A stretch of 64,000 nt of DNA, taken from positions 2,108,001 to 2,172,000 of the forward strand of contig OY970326.1 in assembly GCA_963717155.1 (NCBI GenBank). The letters are read 5' to 3'. The notes beneath the pieces are model-generated. The model worked only from the letters and a program-made list of their open reading frames with translations, was not told the origin of the DNA and searched no databases. A program made the position numbers and the translations under genes. Below are positions 37,614-45,962 of the stretch, piece after piece (the first letter of the stretch is position 1; each line of letters starts with the position of its first letter). This DNA comes from G963717155 sp963717155 (GTDB lineage Bacteria > Actinomycetota > Thermoleophilia > Gaiellales > JALYLC01).

Positions 37614-38080
37614 TCGAGCCGGACCTCGAGCGGTTCGTGGCTGGCTTCGAGCGCGCGCTGCGCGACGTCCGACGTGGCGAGCGCCGCCGCGCGATCGGGG
37701 AGGCACGCGACCATGTGCTGAGCTCTACGGCCGACTGGCAGTCGCAGGGTCTCGATCGCCCGGAGGCACTGGAACGCGCGATCAGCGCGTTCGGACCCAT
37801 CGATCAGATCGCTGCGGGTTATCGTGTGCCGCCCTCGCGTGCGCGACTCGCGACCGCAAGCGGCCTGGTGCTCGCGGCCGCCGCCTTCGCCGCCCTGACG
37901 TTCGCACCGACGTCGATCATCCCGACGAGCCACGCTGCCGGCACCACCTGCGCCGGACGCTCGACCGCGAGCCCGATCGCGCTGCCCGGTAGTTCGGCTC
38001 GCACCACGAAGGCCGGGTCGCGGTGCGTCTCGAAGCTTCATGCCGTGCCGCGCGTGCGTCGCACGCCCCCGCTCCCGTAG
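37610..38080 (+). CDS. HAAS/DUF1700-like partner of PadR
   Basis: A 156-residue protein. The N-terminal 70 residues are helical with the pattern FVAGFERALRDVRRGERRRA, EARDHVLSS and RPEALERAISAFGPIDQIA, as in HAAS domains that accompany PadR regulators. One hydrophobic segment follows (about 84-105), then a basic tail of low complexity that matches nothing known and may be degraded. Translation is coupled to padR by a GTGA overlap. Role inferred from the pairing. Confidence 0.65.
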   Translation: MIEPDLERFVAGFERALRDVRRGERRRAIGEARDHVLSSTADWQSQGLDRPEALERAISAFGPIDQIAAGYRVPPSRARLATASGLVLAAAAFAALTFAPTSIIPTSHAAGTTCAGRSTASPIALPGSSARTTKAGSRCVSKLHAVPRVRRTPPLP

Positions 38081-38098
38081 CCGCGTAACCCAGCCTTC

Positions 38099-38119
38099 AT
38101 ACTGTGCAATGTACAGTAT
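38099..38119. promoter_or_regulatory. PadR-type operator before lepB
   Basis: Perfect inverted repeat ATACTGT-N7-ACAGTAT, identical in arms and spacing to the site before padR. It overlaps TATGGT (38117-38122), which ends 6 nt before the lepB ATG. This strongly suggests PadR control of signal peptidase. Confidence 0.8.
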
Positions 38120-38128
38120 GGTGAGCTG

Positions 38129-38731
38129 ATGGCCACCGCGACCACACAGGAAGGGCTGCTCCGACGGATCGCGGGGCTGCGCCGGAATCCCATCGTCGAT
38201 CTGGTGATCACGCTGGTCGTTGCGGTCGGGATCGCCTACGGCGTCCAGCGCTTCGTGGTCAAGCCCTACCGCATCCCGTCGAGCTCGATGGAACGCACGC
38301 TGCACATCGGTGATCGCGTGCTCGCGGTGCGCTTCCTGTACCACTTCGAGAACCCCCACCGTGGCGACATCATCGTGTTCCACCCGAACGGGACCGGCGA
38401 CACCGCTCAGGCCGGTGACCACGTCGCGAGCGTCACCTACATCAAGCGGCTGATCGGCATGCCCGGCGACTGGGTGCAGGCAACCAACGGGCACGTGCAG
38501 ATCTGCACCGGCCCGGCGGGCCAGGGCTGCAAGACCCTGAACGAGCCCTACGTCTCCTCGACCCAGCAGAACTTCAACCCGATCCACGTCCCCGCAGGGC
38601 ACTACTTCATGATGGGCGACAACCGCGAGTTCTCAGACGACTCTCGCGACTGGGGCTCGATCAAGAAGAGCCAGATCATCGGACGCGCCTTCATGATCTA
38701 CTGGCCGCCCACGCGCATCCGCTTCTTCTAG
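38129..38731 (+). CDS. lepB: type I signal peptidase
   Basis: Membrane peptidase that removes signal peptides from exported proteins. The 200 residues have one transmembrane helix (about 23-41). The catalytic Ser is Ser53 in PSSSMERTL (Arg where Pro is usual), and the general-base Lys is Lys106 in YIKRLIGMPGD. Box E reads GDNREFSDDSRDWG. The downstream position and shared palindrome tie it to padR. It ends 7 nt from the convergent M29 gene. Confidence 0.96.
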   Translation: MATATTQEGLLRRIAGLRRNPIVDLVITLVVAVGIAYGVQRFVVKPYRIPSSSMERTLHIGDRVLAVRFLYHFENPHRGDIIVFHPNGTGDTAQAGDHVASVTYIKRLIGMPGDWVQATNGHVQICTGPAGQGCKTLNEPYVSSTQQNFNPIHVPAGHYFMMGDNREFSDDSRDWGSIKKSQIIGRAFMIYWPPTRIRFF

Positions 38732-38737
38732 ACACTT

Positions 38738-39943
38738 TCAGGGCAGCAGCGCGCCGTCCACGAGCACGGGGAGCTCACGGCCCTTCGCGTCGCGCCCCCG
38801 TACCTCGAGCTCCGGCCGGCCGATCATCACGTCGACGTGGATCCGGCTCGAGTTCACGCGCTCGGCCCCGTCGTCGCGCGCGAAGTTGAAGCCGCTGCCG
38901 AAGGCGACGTGGCTGGCCGCGTTCTCGTCGAGCAGCGTCGTGCCATACCCGCGGGCCGCCGCTCCGACGCGCGACTGGCCGTCGACCAGGGCGACCTCGC
39001 CGAGCCTGCCGGCACCCCGATCGCGTGCCATGTAGGCGGTGAGGTAGTCCGTATCCGCCGGACGCGCGGCGTCGATCCGCACGAGCCGCCCGCGACGGAA
39101 CTCGGCGCGTATCCCGTCGATCGTCCGACCCTCGATCTCCAGCGGACGGGAGCACGCGAACGTGCCCTCGGTCGTGCGTGGCGAGGGACTGGTGAAGACC
39201 TCCTCCGTCGGCACGTTCGGCGAGAAGCGGATGTGCCGGCCCTGGATCGTCCCGCCGATCCAACGCGCTCCCTCGGGTAGGCCGAGGCGCAGGTCGGTTC
39301 CCGGCCCGCGCAGGGTCAGCTCGCGCAGCCCTCGCGCAGTCAGCTCCGTCGCGACCGACTCGAGCCGTGCGACGTGCCGCGCCCAGCCGTCGGGCGGATC
39401 GTCGGGTGACAGCCGGGCGAAGTGCAGGAGATCCTTCCCGAGCGCGGCGACCGCGTCCTCCACCGACAGGTCAGGGAACACCTGGGCAGCCCAGGCGGGT
39501 GTCGGCCATGCGATCACGCAGAAGCGGGCGTCTCCGCGCATCACCGCGCGGAGGTAGCGCGGCGCGCCGGCGAGCACGCGCGTGGTCTCGCGCGCCGCGC
39601 GCTCGGGCGGCACGTCGGACATGAGACCAGGGTCGCCGGGCCCGTTGACCGTCACCACGCCGGCGTCCATGGCCAGCAGGTCGCGCATGCGACGGTCCTG
39701 CCAGGCAGGCTGCTCGCCGAGCGTGTCGGCCGGCGCGTACAGCGCACGTGCGCGCTTCACGCGCAGGTCGGTCGTCACCACGTCGCAGTAGCGGCAGCCC
39801 GCGCGATACCCGGCCTCGGCGAGGGCCACGAGCAGCTCGCGATGCGCGGGCTCGCCGTGGACGGCCAGCACGTCTCCGTCACCGAGCCTCAGCGCATCGC
39901 GCACGATCGCGTCTGCATACCGCGTGCGTCCGTCAGCGTCCAC
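38738..39943 (-). CDS. M29-family aminopeptidase
   Basis: Metallo-aminopeptidase of the thermophilic AmpT/PepS type, 401 residues. Metal-ligand motifs are seen as NVPTEEVFTSP (Glu), GRLGEVALVD (Glu), ENAASHVAFG (His) and SSRIHVDVMIG (His and Asp). No signal peptide, so it is cytoplasmic and likely acts in peptide recycling. The GTG start has TAGCGT (39950-39955, minus strand) 6 nt upstream. It diverges from the rhomboid gene. Confidence 0.9.
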   Translation of the reverse strand: MDADGRTRYADAIVRDALRLGDGDVLAVHGEPAHRELLVALAEAGYRAGCRYCDVVTTDLRVKRARALYAPADTLGEQPAWQDRRMRDLLAMDAGVVTVNGPGDPGLMSDVPPERAARETTRVLAGAPRYLRAVMRGDARFCVIAWPTPAWAAQVFPDLSVEDAVAALGKDLLHFARLSPDDPPDGWARHVARLESVATELTARGLRELTLRGPGTDLRLGLPEGARWIGGTIQGRHIRFSPNVPTEEVFTSPSPRTTEGTFACSRPLEIEGRTIDGIRAEFRRGRLVRIDAARPADTDYLTAYMARDRGAGRLGEVALVDGQSRVGAAARGYGTTLLDENAASHVAFGSGFNFARDDGAERVNSSRIHVDVMIGRPELEVRGRDAKGRELPVLVDGALLP

Positions 39944-39981
39944 GGGCCCACGCTAGCGGGAACGCCGTACGCTTCGCCGCG

Positions 39982-40791
39982 ATGGCCCAGCCCGAGCCGA
40001 CGTGCTACCGGCATCCCGACCGCGAGACGCTCGTGCGCTGCACGCGCTGCGAGCGCCCCATCTGCACCGAGTGCATGCGTCCGGCGGCGGTGGGCTTCCT
40101 GTGCCCCGACGACGCCGGCGAGCGCTCGCGCATCGTCAGGCCGCAGCTGTACGGCGGCGCGCAGCCGGTTGCGACGATCTCGCTGATCGCGATCAACATC
40201 GCGGTGTTCCTGCTCGAGCGCGGCGGCCAGTCGAGCACCTACGTCTTCCGCCGCGGCGCGCTGACCGGTGTGGGAGTGGCGAACGGCGAGTGGTGGCGTG
40301 TCGTCACGGCGGCGTTCCTGCACGCGAACATCCTGCACATCGCGTTCAACATGTATGCCCTGTGGCTGCTCGGCAAGCCGCTCGAGCGCTACATCGGCTC
40401 CGCGCGCTTCCTCGCGATCTACACCATCTCCGGGATCAGCGGATCGGCCGGCGCATTGCTGCTGACGAACGCGTACGTGCCGACGGTGGGCGCGTCGGGT
40501 GCGATCTTCGGGCTGATGGGCGCGCTGCTCGTGCTGGAGCGACGCGGCATGCCGCTGGTCGGGCCGCTCCTGCCGATCCTCCTGATCAACCTGGTCTTCA
40601 CCTTCGGAGTCGCCGGCATCTCCATCGGTGGCCACATCGGAGGCCTGATCGGCGGCATCCTCGCGGCGCTCGGGCTCGAGCGCTTCGGCCGCGGGCACAT
40701 CGCCTACGGAACGCTCGGCGTGGTTGCTCCCCTCTCGCTGCTTGCGATCCTCGCGTTCGACGTGGGCCTCATCTGGTACGCGGTCAGATAG
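39982..40791 (+). CDS. rhomboid-family intramembrane serine protease
   Basis: A 269-residue membrane protease. The N-terminus (about 8-45) is a B-box-like Cys/His cluster (CYRHPDRETLVRC, RCERPICTEC) that may bind zinc. Six or more transmembrane helices follow. The oxyanion region is ILHIAFNMYALWLLG, the catalytic Ser is in VGASGAIFGL and the catalytic His in IGGHIGGLIGG. TACGCT at 39968-39973 ends 8 nt before the ATG. Substrates unknown. Confidence 0.93.
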   Translation: MAQPEPTCYRHPDRETLVRCTRCERPICTECMRPAAVGFLCPDDAGERSRIVRPQLYGGAQPVATISLIAINIAVFLLERGGQSSTYVFRRGALTGVGVANGEWWRVVTAAFLHANILHIAFNMYALWLLGKPLERYIGSARFLAIYTISGISGSAGALLLTNAYVPTVGASGAIFGLMGALLVLERRGMPLVGPLLPILLINLVFTFGVAGISIGGHIGGLIGGILAALGLERFGRGHIAYGTLGVVAPLSLLAILAFDVGLIWYAVR

Positions 40792-40794
40792 CCG

Positions 40795-41157
40795 TCAGCC
40801 GTGCACGCTGATCACGACGATCGTGATCGCGGCGGCGATCGCGATCGCGGCGATGACGATCGCGACACGGTGAAGGGTGCGGTCGACCGGCAGCGGTCGT
40901 CCGGCACGCAGGGCACGGTCGTTCGCCTCCCAGCGGCGGTAGCCGATCACGGTCGCTGACAGACCCATCAGGATCGGGACGATCGCGACGACGACGCGGA
41001 CCCACCCGGGCGAGTTGTGGAGCGCGGCGCCGGCCGCAACACCGCCGCCGATGAGCGCGAGGGCGGTGCGGATCCACGCGAGGTAGGTGCGCTCGTTGGC
41101 GAACGTGACCCGCGCGTCGACGCTCGTCTCGCCTTCTGGGACGCGAGGGTCAGCCAC
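40795..41157 (-). CDS. DUF202 (YidH-family) membrane protein
   Basis: A 120-residue protein with the DUF202 signature FANERTYLAWIRTALALIGGG, then three hydrophobic helices. Function unknown; related domains occur in VTC complexes. The GTG start at 41155-41157 lies inside the end of the PLP decarboxylase gene (8-nt overlap), so the two are likely coupled. Its stop is 4 nt from the convergent rhomboid stop. Confidence 0.85.
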   Translation of the reverse strand: MADPRVPEGETSVDARVTFANERTYLAWIRTALALIGGGVAAGAALHNSPGWVRVVVAIVPILMGLSATVIGYRRWEANDRALRAGRPLPVDRTLHRVAIVIAAIAIAAAITIVVISVHG

Positions 41158-42520
41158 GCCACGCGGCCCGTACGGCCGCGACGGTGCGGTGCGCGTCGTC
41201 CTCCGTCGTCGCGTGGCTCGAGACCGAGATCCGCATCGCGGCACGCCCCTGCCAGGTCGTGCCGCCGAGCCAGGCCGTGCCGTCCTCCTGGACGCGGCGG
41301 ATCACCTCGCGCGTGCGCTCGTCGTCGTCGCCGAAGCGCACGAGCGCCTGGTTCAGACACACCTCGTTCAGCACCTCGACTCCGTCCTCGGCGGCCAGTT
41401 CCGCGGCCATCGACGACGCCAGCGCGCAGCAGCGCTCGACGAGCTGGACGACGCCGGTGCGGCCGAGCGAGCGGAGCGCGGCGTAGGCAGGGAACCCGCG
41501 CGCGCGCCGCGACCACTCGGGCACGAGCTCGAACGGATCGTGATCGTCACCCTGCGCCAGCAGGAGGTACGGAGCCGTCGTCCCGAGCGAGGCGCGATGC
41601 GCGACTCGATCGCGACAGATCGCGAAGCCCGTGTCCTGTGGCACGTTCAGCCACTTGTGCCCGTCGACCGACCACGAGTCGGCGAGCTCACGGCCCACGA
41701 CGAGATGCTCGAGCCGCTCGCTCACCGCGGCCCACAGCCCGAACGCGCCGTCCAGGTGCATCCAGGCGCCACGCGCCCTGCAGGCCTCGGCGATCTCGAC
41801 CAGCGGGTCGCTGGCTCCGGTGTTGACGTTGCCGGCCTGTGCACACACGATCGTCGGCCCGTCGACGTCGGCGAGCACGCGAGCGAGCTCGGAGGCGCGC
41901 ATCCTGCCCTGCTCGTCGACACCGACCCGTCGCGGCGTCTCCGAGCCGAGCCCGAGCATGCGCAATGCGGTCAGGATCGACGCGTGCGCCTCGTCCCCGA
42001 TCACGACCGTGACGGTCGGAGCGCCCTGCAGACCACGCGTCTCGACGTTCCAGCCGGCCCGCTCCAGCACCGCATGGCGCGCGATCGCCAGACACGTCGT
42101 ATTGGCCATCTGACCGCCGGTCACGAAGCCCACGCTGGCCTCCCGAGGCAGTCCGAGCAGCTCGAGCAGCCAGGCGCCCACCACCTCCTCGGCAACCGTC
42201 CCGGCAGGCGACAGGACGTACAGCCCCGCGTTCTGATCCCACGCGCTCGTCAGCCAGTCCGCGCCGATCGCGGCCGGGAGCGCACCGCCGACGACGAAGC
42301 CGAAGTAACGGGCCCCGGCGGTCGCGACGATCCCCGGATCGGCGTCGCGCGCAAGCCGCCCGAGAACCTCGGCGGGGTCCTCTCCGCGCTCGGGAAGCGG
42401 CCCTCCGAGCGCGCGACGCATGGCCTCGCGGTCGACGGGAACACCGACCGGGCGATCGGCTGCCGTCTCGAGAAATGCACGTGCGAGCTCGGCGGCGCGG
42501 ATCAGGGGATCGGCGGGCAC
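41150..42520 (-). CDS. PLP-dependent group II amino acid decarboxylase
   Basis: A 456-residue enzyme of the aromatic/glutamate decarboxylase fold. Seen are YFGFVVGGALPAA, the cofactor region FVTGGQMANTTCL, DEAHASI, MHLDGAFGLWA, and the Schiff-base Lys in VDGHKWLNVPQD. The Trp in the AWDQNAG segment and the overall pattern resemble L-2,4-diaminobutyrate or aromatic amino acid decarboxylases; the substrate cannot be told. A TAGAGC hexamer ends 6 nt before the GTG. Confidence 0.87.
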   Translation of the reverse strand: MPADPLIRAAELARAFLETAADRPVGVPVDREAMRRALGGPLPERGEDPAEVLGRLARDADPGIVATAGARYFGFVVGGALPAAIGADWLTSAWDQNAGLYVLSPAGTVAEEVVGAWLLELLGLPREASVGFVTGGQMANTTCLAIARHAVLERAGWNVETRGLQGAPTVTVVIGDEAHASILTALRMLGLGSETPRRVGVDEQGRMRASELARVLADVDGPTIVCAQAGNVNTGASDPLVEIAEACRARGAWMHLDGAFGLWAAVSERLEHLVVGRELADSWSVDGHKWLNVPQDTGFAICRDRVAHRASLGTTAPYLLLAQGDDHDPFELVPEWSRRARGFPAYAALRSLGRTGVVQLVERCCALASSMAAELAAEDGVEVLNEVCLNQALVRFGDDDERTREVIRRVQEDGTAWLGGTTWQGRAAMRISVSSHATTEDDAHRTVAAVRAAWRG

Positions 42521-42569
42521 AGAGAAGCTCTATCAAAGAGTCAAGCCCGAGGGGCGCGCTGCCGATGGC

Positions 42570-43493
42570 ATGGGTCCTATGGAGATGCCTGCCGAAGATC
42601 AGCATGCCCAGCTCGACATCCACATCGACGCGTTCAGAAACGACGAGGTGGAGGCAATCGCCGAGCTCGCGCGCGCGTGCGCGGCGCGCGCCGACGAGGC
42701 GCTCGGGAACTGGGAGTGGACAGAGGGACCCGAGCTCGAGCGCGAGCTCGCACGCTGGCCCGTTCCCGCAACCGAGACGCTCTTCGTCGCCCGTGAGGCC
42801 GGAAAGGTCATCGGGTTCTGCGGCGTCGAGTGCTACCCCGGAAGCGAGATAGGCCTCGTGCACGGCCCGGTCGTCGAGTCCGCGGCGCGCGGGCGCGGCG
42901 TCGGACGCGCGCTCTTCTCGGTCGCGCTTCGCAACGGCGAGCGGAGCGGAGCCTCCGAGCTCTGGGCCGTGACCGGCCGCGACAATCGCCGTGGTCAGGC
43001 GCTGCTCGCCGAGGCCGGCTTCGTCCGCGGCGAGGCGTGCGCGCTGTTCCGGCTCGAGCGCGCGGCACACACGCCACTCGCGGTGCCCGAGGATGTGCGG
43101 CGCGCGACGTCGGAGGAGCTGCCCGAGGTCCTCGCCCTCGCGGAGGCCCTCGGCGACGACCTGCACATGAGCCTTGACGAGATTGCGAGCGCCCTGGTCG
43201 ATCCCACGTGGCACGTGTGGATCTCCGGGATCCCGAACGCCCTGTCGATCGTCTGCATCGATCCGGACGATCGCTGGGTGCGCGCGCTGGCGACGCACGA
43301 GGACGCCCGCCGTCGCGGTCTCGGCGCCACGGTCCTGTCGGCCGCTCTCAGCGGCTGGTGGAACGAGCACCCCGATGCGACGCTCGGTCTCAGCGTGCGC
43401 GCGGACTCGCTCGCCGTGCTGACGCAGTACCATCGCCTCGGCTTCGAGCCGCGGCTCGTGGTCACGCGTCATACCCGTATCGCAAATACATAG
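42570..43493 (+). CDS. tandem GNAT N-acetyltransferase
   Basis: About 307 residues with two GNAT domains. The first has VVESAARGRGVGRALFSVALRNG with the acetyl-CoA loop (RGRGVG), followed by ALLAEAGFVRG; the second has ATHEDARRRGLGATVLSAAL and YHRLGFEPR. Three in-frame ATGs (42570, 42579, 42585) are possible starts and none has a well-placed Shine-Dalgarno. Substrate unknown. Confidence 0.82.
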   Translation: MGPMEMPAEDQHAQLDIHIDAFRNDEVEAIAELARACAARADEALGNWEWTEGPELERELARWPVPATETLFVAREAGKVIGFCGVECYPGSEIGLVHGPVVESAARGRGVGRALFSVALRNGERSGASELWAVTGRDNRRGQALLAEAGFVRGEACALFRLERAAHTPLAVPEDVRRATSEELPEVLALAEALGDDLHMSLDEIASALVDPTWHVWISGIPNALSIVCIDPDDRWVRALATHEDARRRGLGATVLSAALSGWWNEHPDATLGLSVRADSLAVLTQYHRLGFEPRLVVTRHTRIANT

Positions 43494-43494
43494 C

Positions 43495-43509
43495 ATTAGC
43501 GAAGCTAAT
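43495..43509. promoter_or_regulatory. palindrome before the persulfide dioxygenase-like gene
   Basis: ATTAGC-GAA-GCTAAT, a perfect 6-nt inverted repeat in an AT-rich patch unlike the surroundings, 35 nt before the start codon. TACGAT at 43530-43535 is the likely -10. The site could bind an ArsR-type sulfur sensor (BigR/SqrR-like), but no such gene is in the window. Confidence 0.5.
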
Positions 43510-43544
43510 TACTCGACCGCTCGTCGCGGTACGATACGCACGCG

Positions 43545-44873
43545 ATGATCCTCGAGCAGGTCCTGACCCGCGATCTCGGCTGCGCCGCATACGTCGTCGG
43601 CTGCGACCACGTCGGACAGGCGATCGTGGTCGATCCGCCGCTGCACGTGCAGCCCGTCCTCGACGTGTGCCGCCAGCATGGCCTGGAGCTCGTCGGTGTG
43701 ATCGAGACCCACACCCACGCCGACCACGTCGCGGGACACGGGGTGCTTGCGACCGCGCACGGCGTGTGGATCGCGACGCATCCGCTCGGACGGCCCGAGT
43801 ACGACTCTCGGGCGATCGTCGACGGCGACCGGATCGTCCTCGGCCACGTCGCGCTGGACGTCCTGCACACGCCGGGCCACCGGCCCGAGCACTGCTGCAT
43901 CGCAATCGCGGATCTGGAGCGCGGCGACGAGCCGTGGATCCTCCTGACCGGCGACTCGCTGTTCGTCGGCGACGTCGCGCGGCCGGACCTCGCGGTCGCG
44001 GGCAGCGAGGGCGCCGAGGGGCTCTTCCGCTCGCTGCATCGCCGGATCGCGGGCCTCGGCGACGGCGTCGAGGTCTTTCCCGGACACGTCGCCGGCTCGC
44101 TGTGCGGGCGGGCGATGTCGTCGCGCACCTCCACCACGCTCGGCTTCGAGCGGCAGCACAACGCCATGCTGGCCGAGATGTCACAGGACAGGTTCGTGCG
44201 CCTCGCGAACGCGAACCTGGCACCCAAGCCTCCGACCATGGCGCGCGTCGTCGAGCTCAACCGTGGGCCGCTCATCGGGCGCGAGCCGGTCGCCCGCACG
44301 CTCGACCGGGTTCCCGACGACGCGCAGCTCGTCGACGTCCGCCCGGCGGCCGATGTGGCCGCAGGGCACCTTGCCGATGCGATCGGCATCCCTGTCGACA
44401 TCACGGGCTTCGCGAACCGCGCAGGGTTCGTGCTCGACCCCGAGCGCGAGGTCACGATCCTGGCGGCGTCGGAGGCCGAGGGCGCCCACGCGGTCCAGCT
44501 CCTTGCGGCCGTGGGATTCGACCGCATGGCGGTGGTCGAGGGCGGGCTGCCTGCGGGCGCGGCGCTCGAACGGTTCCAGATCGCGGACGCCCGCGACCTC
44601 GACGATCCCGAGCTGCAGGTGCTCGACGTGCGCGAGCCCGACGAGCAGGACGAGATCGTCCCCGGCGCCGTGTGCGTGCCGTACCGCGACCTCGTCCACG
44701 CAGACCTCGCGGCGCTCGATCCCGAGCGCCCGGTCGCGACCGTGTGCAACTCGGGCGTTCGCGCGGCGGTCGCGGCAACGTTGCTCGCGCGACGCGGGTT
44801 TCATGACGTCCGCCCGGTGTTGCAGGGCGGCATGGGCGCGTACCTGTCTAGGGTGCGCTCCGCAGCCCGCTGA
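43545..44873 (+). CDS. metallo-beta-lactamase/rhodanese fusion (persulfide dioxygenase-like)
   Basis: A 442-residue protein. Residues 1-245 are an MBL hydrolase with THTHADH (His56, His58, Asp60, His61), TPGHRPEH, TGDSLFVGD and FPGHVAGS, the pattern of ETHE1/Blh persulfide dioxygenases. Two rhodanese domains follow: the first (about 255-350) lacks the catalytic Cys (AASEAEG), the second (about 355-440) has it in ATVCNSGVRA. It likely oxidises glutathione or low-molecular-weight persulfide and transfers sulfane sulfur. Confidence 0.88.
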   Translation: MILEQVLTRDLGCAAYVVGCDHVGQAIVVDPPLHVQPVLDVCRQHGLELVGVIETHTHADHVAGHGVLATAHGVWIATHPLGRPEYDSRAIVDGDRIVLGHVALDVLHTPGHRPEHCCIAIADLERGDEPWILLTGDSLFVGDVARPDLAVAGSEGAEGLFRSLHRRIAGLGDGVEVFPGHVAGSLCGRAMSSRTSTTLGFERQHNAMLAEMSQDRFVRLANANLAPKPPTMARVVELNRGPLIGREPVARTLDRVPDDAQLVDVRPAADVAAGHLADAIGIPVDITGFANRAGFVLDPEREVTILAASEAEGAHAVQLLAAVGFDRMAVVEGGLPAGAALERFQIADARDLDDPELQVLDVREPDEQDEIVPGAVCVPYRDLVHADLAALDPERPVATVCNSGVRAAVAATLLARRGFHDVRPVLQGGMGAYLSRVRSAAR

Positions 44874-45957
44874 GCGCGCGCAGGAGCGGCTCCGGCTCGA
44901 GGCCGTACGCCGTGATCCCGTCGCGTCCCGTCATCGTCTGGGCCGCGAGCAGCGCGTTCAGGATCGCCTCCTCGGTCGCCTCGGCCGCTGCGTCGAAGAG
45001 CGCGGTCATGTAAGCGCTCGACACGGTGCGCACCTCGGTGGTCAAGGCCGGCGTGCTCGCGTAGCCGTGTGTCGGCAGTCCCCGGTTGCCCGTCGCGAAG
45101 CAGAGGAAGAGGTCGCCGCTCGAGTCCTCGCAGCCTCCGCCCGCCCGTGCAAGCCCGATCGTCGCGCGCTGCGCGAGGCGCTCGCACTGACCGGGCAGCA
45201 GCGGCGCGTCGGTCGCGAGGATGACGATGATCGAGCCCGCGCCCTCGGGAGACGATCCCGCCACGGGAACACGGTCGGGGCCGAGCACCCGCCCGACCGG
45301 CGCCCCGTCGACCCGCAGGTGCTGCCGGCGCCCGTGGTTGGCCTGCACGAGCGCGCCGACCACGTAGCCGCCATCCGCACGGGCGAGCAGCCGCGATGCC
45401 GTGCCGATGCCCCCCTTGAAGCCGTGGCAGACCATGCCGGTGCCCCCGCCGATCGCCCCTTCCGCGACGCGGCCGGCATGCGCGTCGGCGAGCGCCTCGC
45501 GAAGATGATCGCCGGTCACGTGCTGACCGTCGACGTCGTTCAGGAGGCCATCCCACGTCTCGCCGACGACCGGCAGCGACCAGGCCTCACCCGCGCCGCG
45601 CTCGCGCCGCTCGACCGCGCACAGCGCGTCGCGCACCACGCCGACGCTGTGCGTGTTCGTGATCGCGATCTCGCTCGTCAGGAGACCAGCCTCGCGGATC
45701 CACGCGAGCCCGGTCAGCTCGCCGTTGCCGTTCAGGCGATGCGAGCCGGCGAACGCGGGATCGGCCCACGCAGGTCCCGGCCGCGGACGCACCACCGTGA
45801 CTCCCGTGCGCACCGGGCCGACTCCGATCTCGAGCGGTCCATCGCCACGGATCACCGTCGCATGACCCACGCGGACGCCCTCGACGTCCGTGATCGCGTT
45901 CAGCGAGCCGGGCGTTCCGAATCCGACCGTCAGGCCGAGGTCGCGTAGTCGCGGCAC
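44848..45957 (-). CDS. P1-family (DmpA-like) aminopeptidase
   Basis: N-terminal nucleophile hydrolase of the DmpA/DAP family, 369 residues. Family motifs include GSLNAITDVEGVRVGHATV, AITNTHSVGVVRD, GGGTGMVCHGFKGGIGTASR, and the self-cleavage region GAGSIIVILATDAPL, where the Ser after Gly would become the N-terminal nucleophile. GTG 45957 lies 5 nt after ilvA, so the two are an operon. Its end overlaps the MBL-rhodanese stop region by 26 nt on the other strand. Confidence 0.9.
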   Translation of the reverse strand: MPRLRDLGLTVGFGTPGSLNAITDVEGVRVGHATVIRGDGPLEIGVGPVRTGVTVVRPRPGPAWADPAFAGSHRLNGNGELTGLAWIREAGLLTSEIAITNTHSVGVVRDALCAVERRERGAGEAWSLPVVGETWDGLLNDVDGQHVTGDHLREALADAHAGRVAEGAIGGGTGMVCHGFKGGIGTASRLLARADGGYVVGALVQANHGRRQHLRVDGAPVGRVLGPDRVPVAGSSPEGAGSIIVILATDAPLLPGQCERLAQRATIGLARAGGGCEDSSGDLFLCFATGNRGLPTHGYASTPALTTEVRTVSSAYMTALFDAAAEATEEAILNALLAAQTMTGRDGITAYGLEPEPLLRALSGLRSAP

Positions 45958-45962
45958 AGCAG

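Noticed and set aside
44300..44560. First rhodanese domain of the MBL fusion as an active sulfurtransferase
   Set aside because: The catalytic Cys position reads AASEAEG, so only the second domain can be active.
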